DNA from: Thermoplasmata archaeon
GTDB lineage: Archaea; Thermoplasmatota; Thermoplasmata; Thermoplasmatales; Thermoplasmataceae
Direction of reading: 5' to 3'
Assembly (NCBI GenBank): GCA_021811505.1
Contig: JAJZOM010000308.1
Location: forward strand, 1 to 12,145
Length of the DNA stretch: 12,145 nt
Below are positions 1-5,974 of the stretch, one piece after another. The translations under genes were made by a program, and so were the position numbers. Under the pieces are notes generated by a model. It had not been told where the DNA came from and did no database searches. It saw only the letters and a list, made by a program, of their open reading frames with translations. Each line of letters starts with the position of its first letter. The first letter of the stretch is position 1.

Positions 1-2
1 CA

Positions 3-185
3 GTGAAGCAGAAACCGGAAAACAGCTTTGAAATATTCGCCTCGGATCTCATGAGATACCAGAGAGGTTTCTGCAACGGTGGGGAAATAACAATGGAAAA
101 ACCGGTCCTGAATGCCGGAAATGGATTCGTAGTCGCAACTCCAAGCCGAAATCCCAGGATACTTGGTAGAATCAAGCCTTCCTGA
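3..185 (+). CDS. possible 3' end of an unidentified gene (5' truncated by window)
   Basis: An open frame runs from the window edge to a TGA at 183-185, giving 60 residues. There is no convincing start signal inside the window, so if real it is the C-terminus of a longer gene that begins upstream. The translated tail is mixed in composition (for example GNGFVVATPSRNPRILGRI) with no membrane segment or motif that I can place. It would converge on purD and overlap its last 14 bases, which is normal in compact archaeal genomes. No good alternative frame exists on the - strand here. It could also be a chance open frame; the family is unknown to me. Confidence 0.4.
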   Translation: MKQKPENSFEIFASDLMRYQRGFCNGGEITMEKPVLNAGNGFVVATPSRNPRILGRIKPS

Positions 186-1473
186 GTTTCTCCATTTTTC
201 TTCCGATCATTGCCGCTGTACCTATGTCATGGCGGAGTGAATATTCTCCTTTGATGTGGCTGAGACTGTTCTCTACAATATCGGAAGCATCCGGTATGGT
301 GTCAGCGATTCCCACAAGTGCGAGAGCTCTCGAACCAGACATACGGACCTCGGTCATTGTACCTGATACTGCCGCGTAATAGAGTTTGAGATGATCCGTT
401 TCAATGTTTCCGTCGATCCTGAGGATTCCGGGTTTCGATACGGTACCATATCCAACCGGTACCACGTATTTCAGTGTGGTGGCTTTTTTTATGAAATTCG
501 CACCGGTCTTGAGATTACCTTCTGCAATTGAGAAAAGGACATCGGTGAAATTGCCCCTGAACAGACTGAGGATGTTAAGGCTTTCAGGGTCAGCGAACCT
601 TGCGTTGATTTCTATTATCTTCGGACCATTTTCCGTGTCCATGAACTGCCCATACATGATTCCCCGGAACGGGGTATTCTCAGATGCCATTGCAGCGATC
701 GTCTGCTTCATGGAGTTGAGGGCTTTTTCGTACGTTGAACGTGAGATAAACGGCAATAATCCGTCGCAGTCAGTAATGGATCCCATTCCGCCGGTATTTG
801 GCCCAAGATCATTCTCATACGCTCTCTTGTAGTCCTGTGCCAGTGGTGCAGGCAAAACTGTTTTTCCATCAGTGAAAACCTGGAGTGAAAACTCCTCGCC
901 CTTAATTCTCTCTTCGAGCAATACCTGCCCGTCTCTGTTCAGGACTTCGGCTGCATAAGCTAAGGCTTCCGCCTTATTCCCGAGGTGTTCACCCATCACC
1001 TTTACCCCCTTGCCTCCGGTAAGGCCCACTGGTTTAATTGCAAAATCTCTATTTTCTGAGTTTAGGAATTTCTCAACATCTCCAAGTTCATGGAACAATT
1101 CAGAGAAAATATTCCCATCAATCCGATGTTCTGAAACCAGTCTTCTCATGTATGCTTTGGAAGTCTCAATCTTCGCCGCTTCCCTCGACGGTGACGCGAC
1201 CTTGATGCCTTTAGAGTCAAGAAGATCCACGAGCTGTGTTTCCAGGACAGGATCAGGTCCGATGAACGCTAGGTCTACGCCTTTTTCAACAGCGAATCCT
1301 GCGATTCTCCTATAGTCCAGTTCATCACAGATCAGGTGTTCTCTGCTCAGGTTCAGGATTGAGGGATTCTCGTTTTTCAGTGCGGAGTACAGGATAGATC
1401 CAGATTCGACAATCTTCCTTGCAACGGCATCTTCCCTGCCGCCACCACCAACAAGCAGGATTCTATTCGCCAT
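172..1473 (-). CDS. purD: phosphoribosylamine--glycine ligase (GAR synthetase, PurD)
   Basis: Cytosolic ATP-grasp ligase of de novo purine synthesis; it joins glycine to 5-phosphoribosylamine with ATP hydrolysis to make GAR. At 433 residues it has the usual full length. Visible landmarks are the N-terminal glycine loop GGGGRE at 9-14 (family usual GSGGREHA; here His is Asp), the ATP-grasp lysine and glycine loop AIKPVGLTGGKGV at 145-157, the GPNTGGMGS signature at 224-232, and the metal/ATP-binding IEINARFADPE at 287-297. A C-terminal domain follows. The ATG start lies inside the end of scpB (11-nt overlap), so the two are probably cotranscribed and translationally coupled. No other pur gene is in the window. 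Identification is secure. Confidence 0.97.
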   Translation of the reverse strand: MANRILLVGGGGREDAVARKIVESGSILYSALKNENPSILNLSREHLICDELDYRRIAGFAVEKGVDLAFIGPDPVLETQLVDLLDSKGIKVASPSREAAKIETSKAYMRRLVSEHRIDGNIFSELFHELGDVEKFLNSENRDFAIKPVGLTGGKGVKVMGEHLGNKAEALAYAAEVLNRDGQVLLEERIKGEEFSLQVFTDGKTVLPAPLAQDYKRAYENDLGPNTGGMGSITDCDGLLPFISRSTYEKALNSMKQTIAAMASENTPFRGIMYGQFMDTENGPKIIEINARFADPESLNILSLFRGNFTDVLFSIAEGNLKTGANFIKKATTLKYVVPVGYGTVSKPGILRIDGNIETDHLKLYYAAVSGTMTEVRMSGSRALALVGIADTIPDASDIVENSLSHIKGEYSLRHDIGTAAMIGRKMEKLRKA

Positions 1474-1963
1474 TCTGGACCTCTGAAAGTTTGTTCACTT
1501 TTGCCTCGAGCTCTTTCTTGCCTATATTGAAGTAACGGTAGAATTCCTTAGTGACACTGTATATTTCAGTGTTTCTGTACTTCTCTGGACTCAGGAATTT
1601 TCTATTGATCAAATCTTCCAGCGCCTTTCTGGAGCTTTCTCCAAATCTCTGAACGACATCCCCTCTTTTACACCCGGCATTCGCAGCCACAAAACCAAGT
1701 ATTCTTAGTTCAGTATTGTTTATTTCTCTTTTCGAAACCGGGACAACTATCTCGGAAAATTCATTCTTCAGCTGCATTTTGTATCTTATCCCCACTCTTA
1801 CTATCGTGAGTGACGTTGCGCGATCTCTGTAATCCCTGGTCAAACCTTTTATTGCCCGGACAACTTCCTCTTTTCCCTTTCCCAGCACCGATGCAATATC
1901 ACTTGCGGAAAGAGGGTTCTCGGTGGCATATAGTACGGCTTCCACCATTTGCTGGAGATTCAC
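1463..1963 (-). CDS. scpB: segregation and condensation protein B (ScpB)
   Basis: ScpB is a dimeric winged-helix (kite) subunit that, with kleisin ScpA, works with SMC in chromosome condensation and segregation. The 166-residue product has two winged-helix halves, about residues 1-75 (MVEAVLYATENPLSASDIA, a typical ScpB opening) and about 85-150 (NTELRILGFVAANAG...DVVQRFG, matching the family's second HTH), followed by a short charged tail. Length suits the compact archaeal forms. The start is GTG at 1963, chosen because a TATA-like box lies about 27 nt upstream; an in-frame ATG at residue 6 (1948) is the alternative. No scpA or smc is next to it, which is unusual because scpA often sits upstream. 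It leads into purD with an 11-nt overlap. Confidence 0.9.
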   Translation of the reverse strand: MNLQQMVEAVLYATENPLSASDIASVLGKGKEEVVRAIKGLTRDYRDRATSLTIVRVGIRYKMQLKNEFSEIVVPVSKREINNTELRILGFVAANAGCKRGDVVQRFGESSRKALEDLINRKFLSPEKYRNTEIYSVTKEFYRYFNIGKKELEAKVNKLSEVQNGE

Positions 1964-1986
1964 ATTCCTTAATTCATTGAAGTATA

Positions 1987-1996
1987 ATTTAAATTA
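1987..1996 (-). promoter_or_regulatory. TATA box of scpB-purD
   Basis: On the - strand this reads ATTTAAATTA, centred near 1992. Twenty-six nt downstream falls at about 1966, three bases from the GTG codon at 1963, so the transcript would be nearly leaderless. It shares the 108-nt divergent spacer with the permease promoter. Confidence 0.5.
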
Positions 1997-2042
1997 TCTG
2001 ATAACAATACTTATCGTCGGATCAAATTTATAACAAATCAAA

Positions 2043-2052
2043 TTTAAGTATA
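2043..2052 (+). promoter_or_regulatory. TATA box of the permease-dut-SRPBCC unit
   Basis: TTTAAGTATA, preceded by an A-rich BRE-like CAAA. Its centre is about 25 nt before the ATG at 2072, so a leaderless transcript is expected; no Shine-Dalgarno sequence lies before that ATG. Confidence 0.55.
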
Positions 2053-2071
2053 TCCGCGTCATTTCTGTGCA

Positions 2072-3409
2072 ATGTCCAACGAACATAAGTTCGGAACACC
2101 ATCTGATTTAAACCCATCCTCTACGACTTCTACAACATATGCAAAAGAGCAGAAGTCGGTCTCACTCTTCTATATATGGTTTGCCGCCAACCTTACCATA
2201 GGCGATTTTGCCATTGGTTTCATTCCGGTGTCACTGGGACAGCCGGTATATCCATCTATAATTGCACTCACTATCGGAAATATTACGGGAGGGTTGTTAC
2301 TTGCTGCAATGAGCGTGACCGGGGTCCTCACCAGGAAGCCCCAGATGGCACTGAGTTTCGGCCCGTTCGGAAGAGCCGGTGCAAGCGTGATGTCACTGCT
2401 TCAGTGGGGCAATACACTGGGTTGGCTTACTGTGAACCTTGTTCTTGCTGCATTCGCACTGGATATAATCATGGGAAATGTCAATTTCATCATACCCATC
2501 GCCGTTGTAGCAACTGTAGTGCTGGTACTGGCATACTACGGGCATGAAGCAATAAGAAAATTCGAGCTCGCTATGTCAGTTTCACTGGGAATACTGTTCC
2601 TCGCCATAAGCTTGGAATTTGTGTTCAATTCCGGTTCGATATCATATAGTCCTGTTCCAGTCATTCCCGTCCTGTCAGGATTCGGCATCACGCTTGCCTC
2701 GTCGTTTTCATATCTAATGGCATGGGGACCTTATGCAGCGGATTATTCAAGATTCGTCAAAGACCGCAGAGAGAAATCAAGATCTTTCTACTTCACATTT
2801 CTCGGCGGGGTAATAGCGTCGTTCTGGATAGAACTTCTAGGCATGGGTGTCGCAATTGCAACATCTGACAGCATCTCGAATCCGGCAACTGCACTGGCCA
2901 GGTTCATGGGAGGATATTTCGCGGTTGGCATGATTGCGCTGTTCCTAGGCGGTATAGCTGCAAATGCCATAAACCTCTATTCCAACGGGCTTTCTCTCAA
3001 TACGGTTCTTGCAAGGACGGGCATGAAACTGCCAATTTTCATCGGAACAATAGTTTCAGTGGCTTTGGGTATAATTGGCTATTATAACTTTTACAGTTTT
3101 TATGAAATATTCCTGCTGATTCTGGATTACTGGATAACTCCTTGGCTTGGCATACTAATAATCCACTATTTCTATATTCAGAGGCGTACGGGAAACGGAA
3201 CAATCGCTGTCAGGAAATTCTCAGGGATTTCATCATACTGTCTTGCGGTGCTTGTTTCGGTTCCGTTCATGAGCCCGCCTGCTTATTTTGTTGGCCCGAT
3301 AGCCGCATTGTTCAACGGTGTTGACGTAAGTTACTATGTATCTTTCATACTGGCGGCAGTATTCTATGCAGTCCTCAACAGGCAGCGTACCTTTAATAAA
3401 ACTGGATAA
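2072..3409 (+). CDS. NCS1-family nucleobase:cation symporter (cytosine/purine permease-like)
   Basis: Integral membrane transporter of the NCS1 family (LeuT fold, about 12 helices), which brings in nucleobases or related compounds with H+ or Na+. The 445-residue product has a hydrophilic N-terminal tail (about 1-28), then helix 1 with WFAANLTIGDFAIG (36-49), GPFGRAG (97-103), SYLMAWGPYAADYSRF (212-227), which is the hallmark motif around helix 6, and AANAINLYSNGL (296-307) around helix 8. These match cytosine/purine permeases rather than other APC families. Substrate cannot be read from sequence; cytosine, uracil or a purine are likely, and thiamine or hydantoin relatives exist. It is followed 21 nt later by a dUTPase-like gene on the same strand, which suggests a pyrimidine link. 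Confidence 0.92.
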   Translation: MSNEHKFGTPSDLNPSSTTSTTYAKEQKSVSLFYIWFAANLTIGDFAIGFIPVSLGQPVYPSIIALTIGNITGGLLLAAMSVTGVLTRKPQMALSFGPFGRAGASVMSLLQWGNTLGWLTVNLVLAAFALDIIMGNVNFIIPIAVVATVVLVLAYYGHEAIRKFELAMSVSLGILFLAISLEFVFNSGSISYSPVPVIPVLSGFGITLASSFSYLMAWGPYAADYSRFVKDRREKSRSFYFTFLGGVIASFWIELLGMGVAIATSDSISNPATALARFMGGYFAVGMIALFLGGIAANAINLYSNGLSLNTVLARTGMKLPIFIGTIVSVALGIIGYYNFYSFYEIFLLILDYWITPWLGILIIHYFYIQRRTGNGTIAVRKFSGISSYCLAVLVSVPFMSPPAYFVGPIAALFNGVDVSYYVSFILAAVFYAVLNRQRTFNKTG

Positions 3410-3430
3410 ATCCACTGAAGGACTGATTCA

Positions 3431-3910
3431 ATGACCGTTCTCTGTGACGCGGATATCCTGAAGATGGCAGAAAGAAATGACCTGATATCGGAAGAATTCA
3501 GCAAGGATTCGCTGACTCCGAATGGATATGATCTCCGTATAGCCCAGATCTCCCTGGACGGGGAAAATATGCAGAAAGAAGTTTCAGTGAAGGGAGGTGA
3601 TCGTTTTCTCGTTTCAACCCTAGAATACATCAGTCTTCCAGACAACATTGTTGGGCAGATATGGATTCGGTCTTCATATGCGAGAAGAGGGGTGCTTGGT
3701 TCTTTCGGGGCTGTAGATTCCGGTTTCAAGGGCAATCTAACATTGTCATTTTTCCATGCAGGAAAAGACCAGCTCCAACTTAGATCGGGGGAAAGGATAG
3801 CGCAGATAATTTTCCACAAGCTGGAGAATATCTCTGAAAAATCATACAAAGAACGTTCAGGGAATTATCAGGGTTCCAGGGGAATAACGGTTAAAGGCGG
3901 ATCAGAATAG
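3431..3910 (+). CDS. dut: dUTPase / dCTP deaminase superfamily protein, probably dUTPase
   Basis: Homotrimeric beta-fold enzyme of the Dut/Dcd superfamily; 159 residues, the length of small archaeal members. Motifs in order: LTPNGYDLRI (28-37, dUTPase motif 1-like), RSSYARRG (80-87, motif 2), GAVDSGFKG (93-101, motif 3 with Asp96), SGERIAQ (119-125, motif 4), and a short Y-Q-G-S-R-G C-terminal loop (146-151) that looks more like Dcd than the Gly-rich dUTPase motif 5. In dCTP deaminases the catalytic Glu lies ten residues after this Asp (E. coli E138); here that position is Ser106, as in dUTPases. I therefore infer dUTP hydrolysis to dUMP and pyrophosphate rather than dCTP deamination. Automatic annotation might call it dcd. 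It is cotranscribed with the permease and the SRPBCC gene. Confidence 0.82.
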   Translation: MTVLCDADILKMAERNDLISEEFSKDSLTPNGYDLRIAQISLDGENMQKEVSVKGGDRFLVSTLEYISLPDNIVGQIWIRSSYARRGVLGSFGAVDSGFKGNLTLSFFHAGKDQLQLRSGERIAQIIFHKLENISEKSYKERSGNYQGSRGITVKGGSE

Positions 3911-3926
3911 TTCGGAGTGAAGACAA

Positions 3927-4364
3927 ATGGTTGGCGAGGTAAAATTCAGCATTAGCACTACATCAAAAGCGAAACCGGAAAAAATTATTGACACTATATC
4001 TGACTGGAATAAGTTGCCGGAATTCTGGCACGGAATGAGGGAGATATCGGGTAGTCAAGCTCCTATGCTCACTGTTAAATTCGCGTTCCCGGGAACAGGC
4101 AGGATGACATATGCCTGCGACCTGGAAACACTGACATGCACGGAGAATTATCTTGGTGGTCCGTTCACAGGCTTCAAGGAGATCAGGATTTCCCCAGCTG
4201 ACGAAGGATCGGTAATCACTGTGAAATGGGACATAAAGCTCTCGCTCAAACTCCTTTTCATGAAGAGTTTTGTCACCAAACATTTCAGGCAGGGGACTGA
4301 GAACGCAATTAAACGCATTGCACAGACGGCGGAAGATTCCGCTAAGATGAATGGCACAGTTTGA
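3927..4364 (+). CDS. SRPBCC (START/Bet v 1-like) domain protein
   Basis: A 145-residue soluble protein that fits the helix-grip SRPBCC fold: an N-terminal strand, then KPEKIIDTISDWNKLPEFWHG (a typical 'perhaps-membrane-or-ligand pocket' entry helix pair with the LPEFW turn), alternating strands through about residue 110, and a long C-terminal helix from about 115 (KHFRQGTENAIKRIAQTAED). Such proteins bind hydrophobic ligands, lipids or polyketides, and ligand cannot be predicted here. The start is supported by a GGAGTGA Shine-Dalgarno sequence at 3914-3920, six nt before the ATG. It lies 16 nt after dut and is probably the last gene of that transcript. No enzyme residues are recognisable. Confidence 0.78.
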   Translation: MVGEVKFSISTTSKAKPEKIIDTISDWNKLPEFWHGMREISGSQAPMLTVKFAFPGTGRMTYACDLETLTCTENYLGGPFTGFKEIRISPADEGSVITVKWDIKLSLKLLFMKSFVTKHFRQGTENAIKRIAQTAEDSAKMNGTV

Positions 4365-4413
4365 GCATTCGCGATCGGGAATTCCTTTTCGCAGGATAAA
4401 GGTTGAAAGCGAC

Positions 4414-4427
4414 CAAAAAAGTTTTTG
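4414..4427. terminator. oligo-A/oligo-T tract between convergent genes (possible bidirectional terminator)
   Basis: CAAAAAAGTTTTTG. Archaeal termination is driven by oligo-T on the non-template strand, and this tract supplies T5 for the + unit ending at 4364 and T6 for the - unit ending at 4609. The distance to the - unit is long (about 190 nt). Confidence 0.4.
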
Positions 4428-4448
4428 CCCAACGGGAACGCATATACC

Positions 4449-4490
4449 GGCATAGCGTTGGTATGGTGTGAATCTATGCCTGTATAGATT
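4449..4490. repeat. overlapping inverted repeats in the convergent intergenic spacer
   Basis: GGCATAG (4449-4455) can pair with CTATGCC (4474-4480) across an 18-nt loop. AATCTAT (4471-4477) can pair perfectly with ATAGATT (4484-4490) across a 6-nt loop. They share bases, so only one can form at a time. The role is unknown; the 244-nt spacer contains no supported gene. Confidence 0.5.
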
Positions 4491-4580
4491 AATATCCCAG
4501 CAACTTTCCCGCACAAAGGCGAGGGAGAAATTCTTGCAAACAATAAGAGATGAGATATTACTGCTGAAATAGGAAACCCG

Positions 4581-4599
4581 CTGCAAAAGACGGTTGCAG
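4581..4599 (-). terminator. small hairpin just after rnz
   Basis: CTGCAA (4581-4586) and TTGCAG (4594-4599) form a perfect 6-bp stem with a 7-nt loop, 10 nt past the rnz stop codon. It may protect the 3' end or mark termination; there is no strong T-run directly behind it. Confidence 0.3.
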
Positions 4600-4608
4600 T
4601 CTTAACTG

Positions 4609-5535
4609 TTACCCGGAGATATCCTGATCTACGGGGATTTCATACTCCATGAATTCCTTGCTTGCAACTGAAACGCTGCATATTCCTAGAGCTTCCTTGA
4701 TCAATGAATCCACGTTCTCGTATCTTGGGCTATAATGGAAAAGGTAGAATCTCTTTACGCCGGAGTCTCTGGCAATTTCGGCTGCTTGCCTGGAAGATGA
4801 ATGCCCAAATTCATTTACTTTTGGCTCAAGTGTAGAATCTGTTGTAGTTTCGTGAATAAGGACATCTGCATTCTTTGCGAATTCTTTCATAGATTCCATG
4901 GGCCTTGTGTCTCCGGTATAGACTATAGATCTTCCTTTTCTTATCCCACCCGAAATCTGTTCAATGGTGTATGTCTTGCCATCATGGGTTATAGATCCCT
5001 TCTTTCTAAGTTCTTCGAGCCTTCTGGGAGGGATACCAAGTTCATTCGCTTTTTCTTTATCAATCCTAATCAGATCTTTTTCCTGTATCCTGTAAGACAT
5101 TGCAGGTATCGTGTGATCATTTTTATGGGTAGAAACTGTGAATTTATCAAAATCATAGGTTTCAGACCAGTCCAGTTCAGTTACGAGTATCTCGAACTTA
5201 AGCCTGAAATATCCTGCATTCAGGGCATTTGACAGGATTCTGATCCCCCCTCTTGGACAGAATATATTCAACGGTTTTTCCCGCCCGTTGAACGACATGC
5301 TCTGTATCATTCCAAGTATTCCCAGAAAATGATCTCCGTGAAAATGCGTGATGAAAATGTTGTCAATGCTCATAAAAGAGACTTTGCTCTTCATCAGCTG
5401 CTTCTGCGTTCCTTCCCCACAGTCAAAAAGATTTGTAATGTCATCGATCTGAACTGCGACACAGGGAAGACCTCTTCCTGGCGTTGGCCACGAACCGCCG
5501 GTGCCGATGAAAGTGATCTTGATATTGGAAGCCAT
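4609..5535 (-). CDS. rnz: ribonuclease Z (tRNA 3' endonuclease)
   Basis: Zinc-dependent metallo-beta-lactamase-fold endonuclease that removes the 3' trailer of tRNA precursors, essential where CCA is not encoded, as for the tRNA-Ser in this window. The 308-residue short-form protein has all catalytic landmarks: DCGEGTQ (38-44), HFHGDH (64-69) as the zinc motif, His141, Asp209 in YTGDTRP, the HETTTDS segment at 228-234, GHSS His245, and His267 in LFHYSPRY. The flexible exosite arm that grips tRNA is visible at about 168-182 (GIPPRRLEELRKKG). The ATG start sits 16 nt after the Toprim gene; no strong Shine-Dalgarno sequence is seen, so coupling to the upstream gene is likely. Complete and ordinary. 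Confidence 0.96.
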   Translation of the reverse strand: MASNIKITFIGTGGSWPTPGRGLPCVAVQIDDITNLFDCGEGTQKQLMKSKVSFMSIDNIFITHFHGDHFLGILGMIQSMSFNGREKPLNIFCPRGGIRILSNALNAGYFRLKFEILVTELDWSETYDFDKFTVSTHKNDHTIPAMSYRIQEKDLIRIDKEKANELGIPPRRLEELRKKGSITHDGKTYTIEQISGGIRKGRSIVYTGDTRPMESMKEFAKNADVLIHETTTDSTLEPKVNEFGHSSSRQAAEIARDSGVKRFYLFHYSPRYENVDSLIKEALGICSVSVASKEFMEYEIPVDQDISG

Positions 5536-5551
5536 CCACGCGTAATCACGT

Positions 5552-5944
5552 TTATTTATTTATGTCTTCAATCCTCTTTATTGCGAATGGAAGTTCTTCC
5601 ACAGTTCGTATGGGAACATATCTTCTGATTATTTCCCAGAGGTAGGTGTCAACAGTGCATCCTGATCCGTGCATGTAGGCTTTCAGGTTGTTCTTAAGAT
5701 CCACGCCTTTCCTGTCGAAGTCTGTCAGCAGGATAATCTCACCGTAATCATGTGAAAGCTTTTCTGAGAAAGGTAATAGGCCGTTGCCGGAGTTTAAGAT
5801 TATGATTTCTCCCGGGAAACCGATCTCCCTGAGACACTGCATATCATTCCTCCCTTCAACGACAATCGGCACTGATACGTTTTTTAACCTGTATTTCTCC
5901 AGAACCTTCGAGACCTTGCTTTTAGACATTTGGTATCTGTGCAT
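5552..5944 (-). CDS. small Toprim-domain protein (UPF0292-like)
   Basis: A stand-alone Toprim domain, the metal-binding fold of topoisomerases, DnaG primases and RNase M5. Seen in the 130-residue frame: the nucleotidyl/metal Glu in PIVVEGRND (Glu30), GNG-turn at 52-55, and the Asp-x-Asp pair in LLTDFDRKG (Asp75, Asp77). It matches the archaeal family annotated as UPF0292, whose activity is not established to my knowledge; RNase M5-like RNA cleavage is a guess from fold. The true start may be the ATG at 5929 (residue 6, MSKSKV), because a TATA-like TTATAA lies at 5956-5961, too close to the first ATG. It lies between lhr (30-45 nt) and rnz (16 nt) on the same strand. Confidence 0.86.
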   Translation of the reverse strand: MHRYQMSKSKVSKVLEKYRLKNVSVPIVVEGRNDMQCLREIGFPGEIIILNSGNGLLPFSEKLSHDYGEIILLTDFDRKGVDLKNNLKAYMHGSGCTVDTYLWEIIRRYVPIRTVEELPFAIKRIEDINK

Positions 5945-5955
5945 GTATGTTCTGC

Positions 5956-5961
5956 TTATAA
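5956..5961 (-). promoter_or_regulatory. possible internal TATA box before the Toprim gene
   Basis: TTATAA on the - strand, centred near 5959, in the short gap after lhr. It predicts a transcript start near 5933, just ahead of the ATG at 5929 and downstream of the ATG at 5944, so it favours the later start. It could be a chance match in AT-rich spacer. Confidence 0.3.
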
Positions 5962-5974
5962 TTCATTTTGATAT

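Noticed and set aside
404..1315. Two + strand frames opposite purD
   Set aside because: Fully inside a well-supported gene, with composition of a mirrored coding strand and no start signals.
3963..4586. Long - strand frames (207 and 131 codons) over the SRPBCC gene and the spacer
   Set aside because: The + strand gene has an SD, a fold match and an operon context; the - frames are rich in Ser/Cys/Phe without any recognisable domain.
4545..4600. Possible C/D box sRNA (GAGATGA near 4548 and CTGA near 4563)
   Set aside because: The C box has mismatches, and the C/D spacing and C'/D' boxes are not convincing.
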